Shown here piece after piece: positions 43,316 to 52,693 of a DNA stretch of 59,116 nucleotides. Each line of letters opens with the position of its first letter. The first letter of the stretch is position 1. The position numbers were made by a program, and so were the translations under genes. Source of the DNA: an uncultured Acidimicrobiaceae bacterium (GTDB lineage Bacteria; Actinomycetota; Acidimicrobiia; Spongiisociales; UBA5794). Location of the stretch: assembly GCA_947258985.1 (NCBI GenBank), contig CAMYKI010000005.1:1123-60238 (forward strand), in the 5' to 3' direction. Below the pieces are notes generated by a model. That model searched no databases, was not told the origin of the DNA, and saw only the letters and a program-made list of their open reading frames with translations.

Positions 43316-44635
43316 ATGAAAAGAACCAATTGGGCCATCGTCTTGCTTGCCTTTGCCCTGGTCGTTGCGGCCTGTGGTGGAGACGATGATGACGCGGCCA
43401 CGACAACTGCCGCTGATAGCGGTGCAACGGAAACGACTGCGGCTGCTCCGGCGGAGACTGTTGAACTAACCATCGAGAGCTGGCGTAATGACGACCTTGC
43501 CATTTGGCAGGACACCATTATCCCGGCCTTCGAAGCCGCCAACCCGGGGATCAAGATCAAGTTCGAGCCGACTGCGCCCGCTGAGTACAACGGTGTGTTG
43601 TCAACCCGTCTCGAGGGTGGAACTGCCGGTGACCTGATTACGTGTCGCCCGTTTGATGCGTCGCTCGAGTTGTTCGACCAGGGTCATCTGGCCTCGCTCA
43701 ACGACCTGGGCGGCATGTCGAACTTCGGCGATGTCGCCAAGAGCGCCTGGATTACCGATGATGGTTCCGATGTGTTCTGTGTGCCGATGGCGTCTGTCAT
43801 CCACGGATTCATCTACAACAAGACCGCCTTCGATGAGTTGGGTCTCTCCGAGCCCACCACCGAGGACGAGTTCTATGCCCTGCTCGATGCGGTAGCCGCC
43901 GACGGCAATTATGAACCGCTTGCGATGGGTACCACTGATCAGTGGGAAGCCGCCACCATGGGATTCCAGAACATCGGCCCGAACTACTGGCAGGGTGAAA
44001 CCGGCCGTACCGGCCTGATCGCCGGCACCGAGAAGCTGACCGATCCCGCATACGTAGAAACCTTCACGTCGTTGGCGAAGTGGGCCGACTACCTGCCGAG
44101 CGGCTTCGAGGCCATCACCTATCCGGACTCGCAGAACCTGTTCACCCTCGGGCGGGCAGCTGTGTATCCGTCGGGTTCCTGGGAGATCGGGTTGTTCAAC
44201 GAGCAGGCCGATTTCGAGATGGGGGCATTTGCGCCGCCGGTCAAGACTTCCGGCGACACCTGCTACATCTCCGATCACACCGACATCGCACTAGGGATGA
44301 ATGCGGCGACTTCACATCCGGACGAGGCGAAGGTATTCCTCGACTGGGTTGCTTCTTCCGAGTTCTCATCGCTGTATGCGAATGCCCTCCCGGGCTTCTT
44401 CAGCCTGGCGAATGAGCCGGTATCGCTCGATGACCCGCTCGCTCAGGAGTTTGTCTCCTGGCGTGACGAGTGCGAGTCCACCATCCGCAACTCCTATCAG
44501 ATCCTGTCTCGCGGCGAGCCGAATCTGGAGAACGAGATGTGGGCCGTCAGCGCTTCGGTTATCAACGGAACACTGACTCCGGAAGATGCTACCCAGCGTC
44601 TCCAGGACGGCTTGGACGCCTGGTACACCCCGTAA
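43316..44635 (+). CDS. Sugar ABC transporter substrate-binding lipoprotein (SBP family 1)
   Basis: The 439-residue precursor has a lipobox (VVAAC, then GGDDDD), a short Thr/Ala linker and an SBP family 1 domain: VELTIESWRNDDLAIWQDTI at the start, then VFCVPMASVIHGFIYNK and the periplasmic hinge motifs GRAAVYPSGSW and MGAFAPP. Family 1 proteins bind mono- or oligosaccharides. GGAGGAG precedes the ATG. The gene is first in an operon with two permeases and sugar enzymes. The ligand could be an N-acetylated sugar, given the divergent operon. Confidence 0.92.
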   Translation: MKRTNWAIVLLAFALVVAACGGDDDDAATTTAADSGATETTAAAPAETVELTIESWRNDDLAIWQDTIIPAFEAANPGIKIKFEPTAPAEYNGVLSTRLEGGTAGDLITCRPFDASLELFDQGHLASLNDLGGMSNFGDVAKSAWITDDGSDVFCVPMASVIHGFIYNKTAFDELGLSEPTTEDEFYALLDAVAADGNYEPLAMGTTDQWEAATMGFQNIGPNYWQGETGRTGLIAGTEKLTDPAYVETFTSLAKWADYLPSGFEAITYPDSQNLFTLGRAAVYPSGSWEIGLFNEQADFEMGAFAPPVKTSGDTCYISDHTDIALGMNAATSHPDEAKVFLDWVASSEFSSLYANALPGFFSLANEPVSLDDPLAQEFVSWRDECESTIRNSYQILSRGEPNLENEMWAVSASVINGTLTPEDATQRLQDGLDAWYTP

Positions 44636-44669
44636 GCAGAGTCCGAACCCGACTAACTAGAGTCGCAAT

Positions 44670-45590
44670 ATGACTCAAAAGACCGTCACAGAAACGGTCG
44701 AGACGAAGACCGGGGGATCCGCCAAGAGATGGCGGATTCCCCGGCACGTCATTGTCTTTCTTGCCCCGGCGGTGATCATCTACACGCTGTTCATGGTCTA
44801 CCCGCTGATCGATTCGTTGCGGCTCAGCCTCTATTCGGACGAGGGACTCTTCGTCGGCCTGGACAACATCCGGGAACTGTTCCCCGGCGGCAACCTCTCC
44901 AGTTCGTTCTGGAACGCGCTGCGCAACAACTTCGTCTTCTTTGCGTTCCACTTCTTCGTGCAAAATCCGATTGGCCTACTCATCGCGGTTCTGCTGACAC
45001 AGCCCGGGCTGCGTGGTCGCGGCGCCTACCGCACCCTCATCTTTGGACCGACGCTGCTATCGGTGGTCATCGTCGGCTTCATCTGGCAGCTCATCCTTTC
45101 GCCGCTGTGGGGTCTGGTCGAAACCCCGCTGCTCGGCAAGACAGCGACCGCTCTTCCGACGCTGTCACTCATGTCGGTCTGGCAGTACATCGGCATCCCC
45201 ATGATGTTCTTTTATGCCACCTTGGTTGGCATCCCCGAGGACTTGCTCGAGGCTGCCCGCGTCGATGGTGCCACCGGCTGGAAGATCTTCTGGAAGATCA
45301 CCTTCCCACTTTTGCTTCCGATGATCGGCATCATCTCGATCATCACCTACATCGCCAACCTGAACGCCTTCGACCTCATCTACAGCGTGCAGGGGGCGCT
45401 GGCAGGGCCCGAATTCTCCACCGACATCATGGGCACGCTGTTCTATAGGAGTTTCTTCGGGCAACAGTTGCAGATCGGCTCGACTGCGGTCGGGGCGACC
45501 GTCGCCACGGCGATGTTCGTCGTGATCCTGATCGGGGTCTTGGTCTACCTGTTCGGTTTCCAACGTCGAGTCACCACGTACGAGCTATGA
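44670..45590 (+). CDS. Sugar ABC transporter permease (MalF/UgpA-like)
   Basis: The 306-residue protein has six membrane segments and the EAA loop (PEDLLEAARVDGATGWKIF, about 190-208) that binds the ATPase. Unlike MalF it has no large extra domain. Its early codons form a strong RNA stem (44710-44744). It overlaps the next permease by 4 bases (ATGA). No ABC ATPase gene is in the operon, so a shared MsmK/UgpC-type ATPase elsewhere in the genome is expected. Confidence 0.9.
   Translation: MTQKTVTETVETKTGGSAKRWRIPRHVIVFLAPAVIIYTLFMVYPLIDSLRLSLYSDEGLFVGLDNIRELFPGGNLSSSFWNALRNNFVFFAFHFFVQNPIGLLIAVLLTQPGLRGRGAYRTLIFGPTLLSVVIVGFIWQLILSPLWGLVETPLLGKTATALPTLSLMSVWQYIGIPMMFFYATLVGIPEDLLEAARVDGATGWKIFWKITFPLLLPMIGIISIITYIANLNAFDLIYSVQGALAGPEFSTDIMGTLFYRSFFGQQLQIGSTAVGATVATAMFVVILIGVLVYLFGFQRRVTTYEL
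44710..44744 (+). other. RNA stem-loop early in the permease gene
   Basis: A 14-bp stem (left arm CCGGGGGATCCGCC, one G-U pair) with a 7-nt loop lies about 40 bases after the permease start codon. Like the stem after the first ABC binding-protein gene, it could reduce permease translation or protect the upstream mRNA. Confidence 0.6.
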
Positions 45591-46456
45591 CCTCACTCAC
45601 CAAAGACCGTGATCTCCGCGCCCACGGGCGCCGCAAGCCCCGGATGTCGATCGTCGGCATCCACGTCGGGCTCATCCTCTACACCCTGCTGGCGATGGGG
45701 CCAATCCTGCTGATCATCATGAACTCGTTCAAGTCGCGGCGGGCGATATTCGACTCCCCCTTCTCGTTTCCCAACTCGGAGACCTTCAGCCTGGAGGGAT
45801 ACGAGACCGCGTTTGATCGGGCGGCATTCGAGCGCTACTTCTTGAACTCGATTGTCGTCACGGTTGCCTCCATCTTCCTGGTGGTCATCTTTGGGGCGAT
45901 GGCGGCTCACGCCCTGGCCGAGTATCGATTCCCCGGCAACACGTTGATGGGTCTCTATCTGGCGGTCGGAGTGATGATTCCCATCAGGCTGGGAACCGTC
46001 TCGATCCTGAAGCTCATGGTCAACCTCAACCTGGTCAACACCCATATCTCGCTCATCCTCGTGTACACCGCCATGGGGTTACCGCTTGCCGTTTTCATCC
46101 TCAGTCAGTTCTTCAGACAGGTGCCGCGTGATCTGAAGGACGCCGCCCGAATCGACGGCGCCGGTGAGTACAAGGTCTTCTGGTTGGCAATGCCCCTCAT
46201 TCGTCCCGGACTGGCCGCGGTCGCCGTGTTCACGATGCTTCCGGTGTGGAACGACTTGTGGTTCCCGTTGATCCTGGCGCCGGGTGAATCGACCAAGACG
46301 GTGACGCTCGGGGTCCAGGTGTTTCTCGGTCAGTTCGTGTCCGATTGGCAGGCGGTTCTTGCCGCACTCACTCTGGCCATGGTCCCGGTACTGATCCTCT
46401 ATGTCATTTTCTCCCGCCAGATGCTGCGCGGGATCATGTCGGGGGCTATCAAGTGA
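45587..46456 (+). CDS. Sugar ABC transporter permease (MalG/UgpE-like)
   Basis: The 289-residue protein has six membrane segments and the EAA loop (VPRDLKDAARIDGAGEYKVF). It ends with RQMLRGIMSGAIK, the usual MalG-type tail. It pairs with the preceding permease in the importer. Its stop overlaps the GTG of the first oxidoreductase by 4 bases (GTGA), which links uptake and metabolism. Confidence 0.9.
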   Translation: MTSLTKDRDLRAHGRRKPRMSIVGIHVGLILYTLLAMGPILLIIMNSFKSRRAIFDSPFSFPNSETFSLEGYETAFDRAAFERYFLNSIVVTVASIFLVVIFGAMAAHALAEYRFPGNTLMGLYLAVGVMIPIRLGTVSILKLMVNLNLVNTHISLILVYTAMGLPLAVFILSQFFRQVPRDLKDAARIDGAGEYKVFWLAMPLIRPGLAAVAVFTMLPVWNDLWFPLILAPGESTKTVTLGVQVFLGQFVSDWQAVLAALTLAMVPVLILYVIFSRQMLRGIMSGAIK

Positions 46457-47433
46457 CACTCGGGATTGGTCTGGTTGGCGCCGGCAACATGGCCGCCACC
46501 CACGCCACCGGCTGGGAAGAGGCAGGGGATCGGGTCACTCACGTTCTCGGGACGGGTTCACGGCGGGCGGCTGATCTGGCGAGCAATCTCGATGCCGACG
46601 TCGCCACCTCATATGGAGAGCTGCTCGCGGCTGTCGACGTCGTCGACATCTGCAGCCCAACGGACACCCACCTCGACTACATCCGGCAAGCGGCAGCCGT
46701 CGGCGTGCCCATCGTGTGTGAGAAGCCACTGGGCCGAACGCCGGCCGAGGCCTGGGAGGCGGTGGCGGTATGTGAGACGGCGCAGGTGCCGCTTCTCATC
46801 GCACATGTGGTGCGCTTCTTCCCCGACTACGCCGGAGCGAGGCAGCGAGTCCTGGCCGGCGACATCGGACAGGTGGCGGTGATGCGACTCGACAGATCAA
46901 CCCACTTCCCGATGAGGGAAGGTCTTTGGTTCAGCGATCACGCCCGTTCGGGCGGCGTTGTGCTCGACTTGATGATTCACGACATCGACTACGCCCGGTG
47001 GGTAGCGGGTGAGGTGACCCGGGTCTATGCCCGGCAGGCCCAAGCTGCAGGATCCGGAGGCCATGCGCTGGCGACGCTCCGCCACGCCGGAGGAGCCCTG
47101 ACTCACATCCAGGCATCGTGGGACTTTCCGAGAGGCTCCTTCCGCACTTCACTCGAGATTGCGGGAGCCGATGGTCTGTTGACCATCCACGCCAGCGAAC
47201 CGTTCGCCTCGATCGACTCCAGTGATGTAGAAGAATCCGAGATCCCCCAACCACCGACCACGCTGGCTGAGTCGCCGTACGTGACTCAAATGCGCCACTT
47301 CTCAGCAGTCCTGCACGGCACCGCAGAACCGATAGTCAGCGCATCCGATGGCGCGGCCGCAGTTGCCATCTGTGACGCCGTCGCCCGCTCGATCGAGACC
47401 GGTGCGGCAATCGAACTGGAGGTCGCGGGATGA
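46453..47433 (+). CDS. Gfo/Idh/MocA-family oxidoreductase 1
   Basis: The 326-residue protein has a Rossmann NAD(P) motif (GIGLVGAGNMAATHA), the EKP motif (CEKPLGRTPAEAWEAV, about 91-106) with the catalytic Lys, and the C-terminal substrate domain (LDLMIHDIDYARWV, with the His of the active site). Such enzymes oxidise or reduce sugars and cyclitols. The GTG at 46453 overlaps the permease stop by 4 bases; a longer frame lies inside the permease gene. It is coupled to the second oxidoreductase (ATGA). Confidence 0.9.
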   Translation: MTLGIGLVGAGNMAATHATGWEEAGDRVTHVLGTGSRRAADLASNLDADVATSYGELLAAVDVVDICSPTDTHLDYIRQAAAVGVPIVCEKPLGRTPAEAWEAVAVCETAQVPLLIAHVVRFFPDYAGARQRVLAGDIGQVAVMRLDRSTHFPMREGLWFSDHARSGGVVLDLMIHDIDYARWVAGEVTRVYARQAQAAGSGGHALATLRHAGGALTHIQASWDFPRGSFRTSLEIAGADGLLTIHASEPFASIDSSDVEESEIPQPPTTLAESPYVTQMRHFSAVLHGTAEPIVSASDGAAAVAICDAVARSIETGAAIELEVAG

Positions 47434-48410
47434 GGGCCGGCATCTTCGGCGTCGGACATGTTCATTCGGAGTCCTATGCCGGCAACCTGCGCAACTCACC
47501 GGGCGTCGAATTCGTAGGTGCATCCGACTCCGATCCGGCGATGCTGGCCGGTTGGGCAGCGCGCCACGATGCCGCGGGCTACTCGAGTGACGAGGAACTC
47601 ATCGCAGAGGGCGTCGACTTCGGAATCGTTTGCTCGCCGACGAACGCCCACCTACCCACCGTGGAGAGGATGGCGGCTGCGGGTGTGCATGTGTTGTGCG
47701 AGAAGCCACTCGCCACCAACGTTGCCGACGCTCGTCGCATCGTCGAGGTGTGCGAGCAGGCTGGAGTGAAGCTAATGACGGCGTTCCCCATGCGGTTCAG
47801 TCCGTCGCTCACCAGCGGCGCAGATTGGATCGAGCAAGGTCGGATCGGCGACGTGCTGGCCATCACCGGCACCAACCGCGGGCACCTGCCCACCGACTAC
47901 GCACCCTGGTTCGCCGACAAGGAACTTGCCGGCGGAGGGGCGGTGATGGACCACACCGTGCACCTCGCCGACATCATTCGCTGGTGGTTGGGGATAGAAC
48001 CGGAAGAGGTCTTTGCAGAGACGAACCACGTGTTGCATCCCCAGGTCGACGTGGAAACCGGCGGGCTTGTGACCCTCGGCTTCTCCGACGGAGTCTTTGC
48101 CACGATTGATTGCTCATGGAGCCGCCCCCACAACTTCCCGACGTGGGGCGGTCTCGAGATCGAGGTTGTGGGTACCGAGGGGGTGTTCACAATCGACGCC
48201 TTTGCTCAACGATTCGACTTGTGGTCTCAGGGCGGCACCTCGTGGGTCGACTGGGGGTCCGACACCAACCAGCTGATGATCGACCACTTCGCCGGCGCCG
48301 TGCGCGGTGAGCACGACTTGTTCGTCACCGGAGAGGACGGATTGCGAGCTACCGAGATCGCCCTCGCCGCCTATCGGTCGGCTGAGGCTGGACAGCCCGT
48401 TGCCATCTGA
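47430..48410 (+). CDS. Gfo/Idh/MocA-family oxidoreductase 2
   Basis: The 326-residue paralogue has the dinucleotide-binding start RAGIFGVGHVHSESYAGNL, the EKP motif (CEKPLATNVADARRIV) and the C-terminal domain (MDHTVHLADIIRWWLG, with His). In place of GxGxxG it has GVGHVH, typical of a subgroup. The presence of two paralogues suggests consecutive or paired sugar oxidation and reduction (for example via 3-keto sugars). It overlaps the previous gene by 4 bases. Confidence 0.9.
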   Translation: MRAGIFGVGHVHSESYAGNLRNSPGVEFVGASDSDPAMLAGWAARHDAAGYSSDEELIAEGVDFGIVCSPTNAHLPTVERMAAAGVHVLCEKPLATNVADARRIVEVCEQAGVKLMTAFPMRFSPSLTSGADWIEQGRIGDVLAITGTNRGHLPTDYAPWFADKELAGGGAVMDHTVHLADIIRWWLGIEPEEVFAETNHVLHPQVDVETGGLVTLGFSDGVFATIDCSWSRPHNFPTWGGLEIEVVGTEGVFTIDAFAQRFDLWSQGGTSWVDWGSDTNQLMIDHFAGAVRGEHDLFVTGEDGLRATEIALAAYRSAEAGQPVAI

Positions 48411-49251
48411 TCCGGGACCGGCATCGTGGAAGTTCCCATGGCCGGAGGACTGCATCGCCGAATACACCGCCTACCGGGTCGACACGCCGCCGCAAATTGA
48501 TGGACACCTGAACGAGGAGTGCTGGACTCGGGCGCCGCGCAGCTCCCGATTCGTCGACCTTGTCTCAGGGGCTCCCACGGTGCACGACACCCGCGTCGCC
48601 GTGCTCTGGGATGACGAGAACCTCTACGTCGGATTCTGGGTGGAGGAACCCTTTGTTGAGGGCACCCTGACGGAGCGGGACTCTCTCATATACAACGAGA
48701 ATGATGTGGAGATCTTCATCGCGGGCCGGGACGCGTATTACGAGCTGGAGGTCAACGCGCTCGGCACCATCTACGAGGTGCTGTTCATCTGGGAGGACGC
48801 CCGCGCGCAATTTGCCGAGGTGCCTCAGCTGCGACCTAATGCCCCAGGGGCACGGCCATGGAATGGGGTCGACTTCACCGACCATCCCCGCGGCGGCCGT
48901 GTCGGCTTCTGGCATTGGGACTTTCCCGGCCTTCGGAGCGCCGCTGCCGTTCAAGGAACCCTCAACGACAACAACGACAGGGACCGGGGTTGGACGGTTG
49001 AAATCGCTCTTCCCTGGAAGGGCATGGACCTACTCGCAGCATCCGACGACAGGTCGCTTCCGCCGTCGGATGGCGACACATGGCGGATCAGTTTCTCCCG
49101 CTTCAATCAGTACCGCGAAGCGTCACCGGCGGAAGACTCGAGTGGGTGGTCGCTGAGCCCGCACGGTGTCTGGGACTCGCACATTCCGGAACTGTTCCCG
49201 CACGTCCGCTTCTCCACCCAATCGGTAGCTTCACTCCAAATGGAGGTATGA
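48400..49251 (+). CDS. CBM9-like (carbohydrate-binding) domain protein
   Basis: The protein of about 283 residues has the family 9-like/DOMON fold: VDTPPQIDGHLNEECWTRAP, the middle strands VAVLWDDENLYVGFWVEEP and NDVEIFIAG, and the end HGVWDSHIPELFPHVRF. No signal peptide is seen. The start is uncertain: a TTG at 48400, overlapping the upstream stop by 11 bases, fits best. Such domains bind sugars, and in this operon it may bind the imported sugar or be part of an enzyme. The neighbour upstream is an oxidoreductase and downstream a ThuA-like protein. Confidence 0.75.
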   Translation: MPSDPGPASWKFPWPEDCIAEYTAYRVDTPPQIDGHLNEECWTRAPRSSRFVDLVSGAPTVHDTRVAVLWDDENLYVGFWVEEPFVEGTLTERDSLIYNENDVEIFIAGRDAYYELEVNALGTIYEVLFIWEDARAQFAEVPQLRPNAPGARPWNGVDFTDHPRGGRVGFWHWDFPGLRSAAAVQGTLNDNNDRDRGWTVEIALPWKGMDLLAASDDRSLPPSDGDTWRISFSRFNQYREASPAEDSSGWSLSPHGVWDSHIPELFPHVRFSTQSVASLQMEV

Positions 49252-49254
49252 ACG

Positions 49255-50025
49255 ATGGCGAAGATCCTCTACATCGGTGACTGGGCGGTGGCTCTCGGCC
49301 CCGTCTTTGCCGAGACTCCCTTCAACTACGCATTCAAAGGGCTCGAGACGTATCGCTACGACCACTACTTGAAGGGTGCGCTCGAATCATCCGGCGACCA
49401 TCGGTGTGACACGATGCCCACCTGGGACTTCTACGGCATGGCGCCCGGCGAATACGAGGAGGCGCTGGCGAAGTATGACGTCGTGGTCTTCTCCGATGTC
49501 GAGTTGAAGAACTTCCAGTTGGCGCCGCAGTTCTTCGATCGCAAGGTATTCGGCAAGGGAATCATCACCTATCCGGATCGGATCCGGCTGACCGTCGAGG
49601 CGGTTGATGCCGGATTACGACTGATGTTTCTCGGCGGGTGGTTGTCGTTCAGCGGGGAGATGGGCAAGGGTGGCTGGGGAAGATCGCGTCTGGCCGAGAT
49701 TCTTCCTGTGACCTGTCTGGAGACCGAAGACCTTGTGGAGAGCACGGAGGGATTTGGGGCGCGGGTGGTCGATCCAGGATTCGACTTTGATATGTCGACG
49801 ATGCCGCCTTTGCTCGGGTACAACCGTACGTTTCCGCGGGAGGGGGCGACGGTACATGCTGTTGTTGCGGAGACCGGTGATCCCTTGTTGGCAACCATGA
49901 GCCACGGCGGCGGTGCGACTCTTGCGTTCACGTCCGATCCGGCCCCGCATTGGGGATGCAACTTCGTTCAATGGGATTTGTATGAGGCCTTCTGGGTGGC
50001 GGCGCTGGAGCATCTTCTCAGCTAG
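49255..50025 (+). CDS. ThuA-like / class I glutamine-amidotransferase-like protein
   Basis: The 256-residue protein has an alpha/beta flavodoxin-like fold like the ThuA/DUF1355 group: KILYIGDWAVALGP at the start, YDVVVFSDVELKNF, LRLMFLGGWLSFSG and the C-terminal GAGATLAFTSDPAP-like segment (HGGGATLAFTSDPAPHWGC). ThuA proteins are linked to trehalose and other sugar catabolism, with unknown chemistry. The Cys nucleophile of glutamine amidotransferases is not apparent at the usual position. It follows the CBM9-like gene with a 3-base gap and ends inside the convergent SRPBCC gene (8-base overlap). Confidence 0.7.
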   Translation: MAKILYIGDWAVALGPVFAETPFNYAFKGLETYRYDHYLKGALESSGDHRCDTMPTWDFYGMAPGEYEEALAKYDVVVFSDVELKNFQLAPQFFDRKVFGKGIITYPDRIRLTVEAVDAGLRLMFLGGWLSFSGEMGKGGWGRSRLAEILPVTCLETEDLVESTEGFGARVVDPGFDFDMSTMPPLLGYNRTFPREGATVHAVVAETGDPLLATMSHGGGATLAFTSDPAPHWGCNFVQWDLYEAFWVAALEHLLS

Positions 50026-50431
50026 GGGGATCCATTCGGCGCAGCCGCCGCCATCCGCCCTCCCATACGGCGGCGAAGCGAGGCTCCGCCCACTTCTCCA
50101 GTAGGCCCCCCAGACCGAGGAGATGGGGAAGGCTAATCTCCTCGTGGCCGGTGACCCGGGTTCCTGCGGCGGTTGCCTCGAACCGCACCTCGCCGTCGCC
50201 TTTCCAGAACCCCACCAGGTCCCAGGCCACCTTTCTGCCCGCTTCGTTTGTGGTGTTGCCTGCGACGAGGGGGAAAGGCGACCGGTGTATGGGAACCGTG
50301 TACAGCCCGTCGTCGCGTACCGTCGCCTCGCCGAAGGCGGGAAACAGGCGCGGCCAGTCGGCGGGGGTGTTGAAGAAGGCATGGACCTGCTCAGGCGGAA
50401 GCCGGGTTTCCACGTCGAACTCGAGGCGCAT
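50018..50431 (-). CDS. SRPBCC-family protein
   Basis: The 137-residue protein begins RLEFDVETRLPPEQVHAFFN, the usual opening of the START/SRPBCC fold, and ends with a long C-terminal helix. It probably binds a hydrophobic ligand in the cytosol. The ATG at 50431 is used; a GTG five codons upstream overlaps the preceding gene. It lies 2 bases after the SH3 lipoprotein stop, so the two are one operon. Its 3' end overlaps the convergent ThuA-like gene by 8 bases. Confidence 0.75.
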   Translation of the reverse strand: MRLEFDVETRLPPEQVHAFFNTPADWPRLFPAFGEATVRDDGLYTVPIHRSPFPLVAGNTTNEAGRKVAWDLVGFWKGDGEVRFEATAAGTRVTGHEEISLPHLLGLGGLLEKWAEPRFAAVWEGGWRRLRRMDPPS

Positions 50432-50433
50432 CG

Positions 50434-52467
50434 TCACGGCGCCCACATATCGACAGACAGCCCCGCAACCACCGGCCGGTCGTCGATCACATCGAAGTAG
50501 ACGTACCAGGTGACCCAGTCGATGCCTGCGTATTCGGGATCGTCGCCGGGATCGTGCACCGCGACATAATGGAAGTTGCGGAACGGGGTCGGAATCACAA
50601 ACTCCGCCGGCGTGCCGTTCCCTCCGGCGATCGGAGCGTCGACTTCGACGACTCGGTCGTCATCGTTCCAGACGGAGAGGAATCCTCCCGCAATCTGTTC
50701 GGCGAAGGTGGCCTGGGGGGCGCATTCGGGATCGATGCCGCACCCGGTGCTGCCCCAGAGGTATACCGTCGGATCGTTCATCGGGTCGTCATCCCGGCTC
50801 CACCACTTGGTTTCGTCGAAGTGGACGACGCTGAGACCTTTGGGGCCCACATAGGGACCAATCAGCTCCCCGGACTCGAATACCGACGTGCTGAATGAGG
50901 ACAGCTCCGTGAGCAGCTCGGCTTCCCCGGGGGCTCCGGCATCAGCGGTGAGGAAGAAGGAGTTGACCCAGCCGCGGAGACCGTCGTGGAGGATCTCGAC
51001 CCAGAGCGAACCGGCGGCTCCGTCTGACCTCCCTGTGGTGGCAATGCCGAAGGCGGTCGGATCGAGTTCGTCGATGATGTCGGCCTGAACTCCGTCACGA
51101 ACGTTCAGAGTGTCGTCGGCCTCCACCAGGACGACTCTCGAGATAGGGGAATCAAACCAAACGCCTATGGATGCACCTTCGTAATCCGAGTCTGCGATGT
51201 GACGGGAAACCGAGAGCGTGCCGTCGCTGACAAGAGAGCGATAGCCGGGACCTTCGTAGTCGGGTTCGTTCGGGATGCTCTCCACAAAGCCGGCCAGGGG
51301 TTGCCACGATCGGCCGTCCGCCGACCTCTCGACAAGTACCCCATCACCACCCAGCCGCATCCGGTTGATCATTTCACCGTCGGTGGTGAGGCTGGTGCGG
51401 GGGTCGATCGGCCACCGGACATCGACGGGGCCGGTGTTCTCCCAGGTGGTCCCGTCGTCGCTTCGCCAAGCGTGCGTGGCGAAATCCTCCCCCATGTCGG
51501 TTGCGTTGACAACGAGTCCGCCGGAGCCCGATGCGACGGAGGAGAATGACCACCAGACGTCTTCGCCGAATGACTCGTTGATCGGCGTCCATTCCTCTCC
51601 ATCCGGGGAAAACCAGAGGAGCGAGTTGGAGTGAACCGGTCCGGTGCCGGCAACCAGCCAGCCCGACTCACCCACACTGACCTCGTTGGCCCATTCGTTC
51701 GGCCAGAGGGCGTTGGGCAGAGGAGTGAGGTTCCATGACCTGCCGTCGGGGGAGCGCCAGATCGTGGCGGTCGAACCGTTGGCGGTCGTCACCCACCCCA
51801 CCGCAATGACCTCGGTATCGGTCGTCGTCACTCCGGCAATACCGGCAGCGCCCGGCCACGGCGGGGATTCCGGTGTTGGGTAAATGCCTTCAAGCGATCC
51901 GCCGGAACGGGGTATGGGCAAGATGTGCTCTAGGGCCCAGATCTTGCCGTCCTCCGACACCAGCATGGAAGCTGTCGCCTGGGATGCGGTGGGGTCACCC
52001 TGGAGGAAGGCGAGGTAGCGGCCATCCCAGAAGATCAGGTTGGTGATGTCGGGAACGAAGCCGTACTCGTCGGGCGCGGCGACATCGAGCATCAACGTGC
52101 GGGTCCAGGAGCTCCCGTCGTAGTGCCACAAGGTGCTTTCGTTGGGGTGATCCCGCGGCGTCGTGCTCGCCGCACCGGCAAGAACAAACCCTCGGTCACC
52201 CAACGCGTACTGCCAGATCGAATGCGGCAATTCTTCGTCGGGCATCGGCAGGGTGGTGAAGCCGGCCGTTTCCGGTGGGTCGATAGGCGGCAACGTCGTA
52301 GTGGTCGTTGTCGACGTTGTGGTCTCCGGAGGAGCCGTGCTGGTCGTGGCTGTTGTTGTCGTTGATGGCGCAGTGGCCGTCGTTGTTGTGGCAGGCGGCT
52401 CCGTGGTGACGGTCGAGTCCGTGCAACCGGTCAGCAGCAGCAAGATGGCAAGAACCGAGTAGCGCAT
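50434..52467 (-). CDS. Large secreted lipoprotein with BNR-like repeats and bacterial SH3 domain
   Basis: The 677-residue precursor has a signal peptide with lipobox LLTGC and a long Thr/Pro linker. A beta-propeller-like region with repeated W-x-SPDG-x-x-W motifs (WRSPDGRSWNLT, WFSPDGEEWTPI, WRSDDGTTWEN) follows, and then an SH3b domain (TLNVRDGVQADIIDELD, ending GLRGWVNSFFLT). Asp-box type repeats are found in sialidases and photosystem II assembly proteins, but no enzyme residues are seen. It is likely a cell-surface binding protein. The ATG at 52467 is used; the frame is open further upstream. Confidence 0.75.
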   Translation of the reverse strand: MRYSVLAILLLLTGCTDSTVTTEPPATTTTATAPSTTTTATTSTAPPETTTSTTTTTTLPPIDPPETAGFTTLPMPDEELPHSIWQYALGDRGFVLAGAASTTPRDHPNESTLWHYDGSSWTRTLMLDVAAPDEYGFVPDITNLIFWDGRYLAFLQGDPTASQATASMLVSEDGKIWALEHILPIPRSGGSLEGIYPTPESPPWPGAAGIAGVTTTDTEVIAVGWVTTANGSTATIWRSPDGRSWNLTPLPNALWPNEWANEVSVGESGWLVAGTGPVHSNSLLWFSPDGEEWTPINESFGEDVWWSFSSVASGSGGLVVNATDMGEDFATHAWRSDDGTTWENTGPVDVRWPIDPRTSLTTDGEMINRMRLGGDGVLVERSADGRSWQPLAGFVESIPNEPDYEGPGYRSLVSDGTLSVSRHIADSDYEGASIGVWFDSPISRVVLVEADDTLNVRDGVQADIIDELDPTAFGIATTGRSDGAAGSLWVEILHDGLRGWVNSFFLTADAGAPGEAELLTELSSFSTSVFESGELIGPYVGPKGLSVVHFDETKWWSRDDDPMNDPTVYLWGSTGCGIDPECAPQATFAEQIAGGFLSVWNDDDRVVEVDAPIAGGNGTPAEFVIPTPFRNFHYVAVHDPGDDPEYAGIDWVTWYVYFDVIDDRPVVAGLSVDMWAP

Positions 52468-52693
52468 ATCCGGGAAACGCTCCGGGTCGACAGCGGGTTC
52501 CAGGCTACCGGCTGTGCCTGCTCGCCGATCCCGAACTACGAGGCATGCCCCCGATACGACGTGTCTGTCGTCAACATCGTGAACCCTGAAGTCGGCCAGG
52601 AGGACGGGGTAGAGACCCCGGGGCCATGCGTACCGGCACTTGCACAGTGTGGTGCTCACGCCGGCGCTCGGATTCTGCGATCATCGGTTTCAC

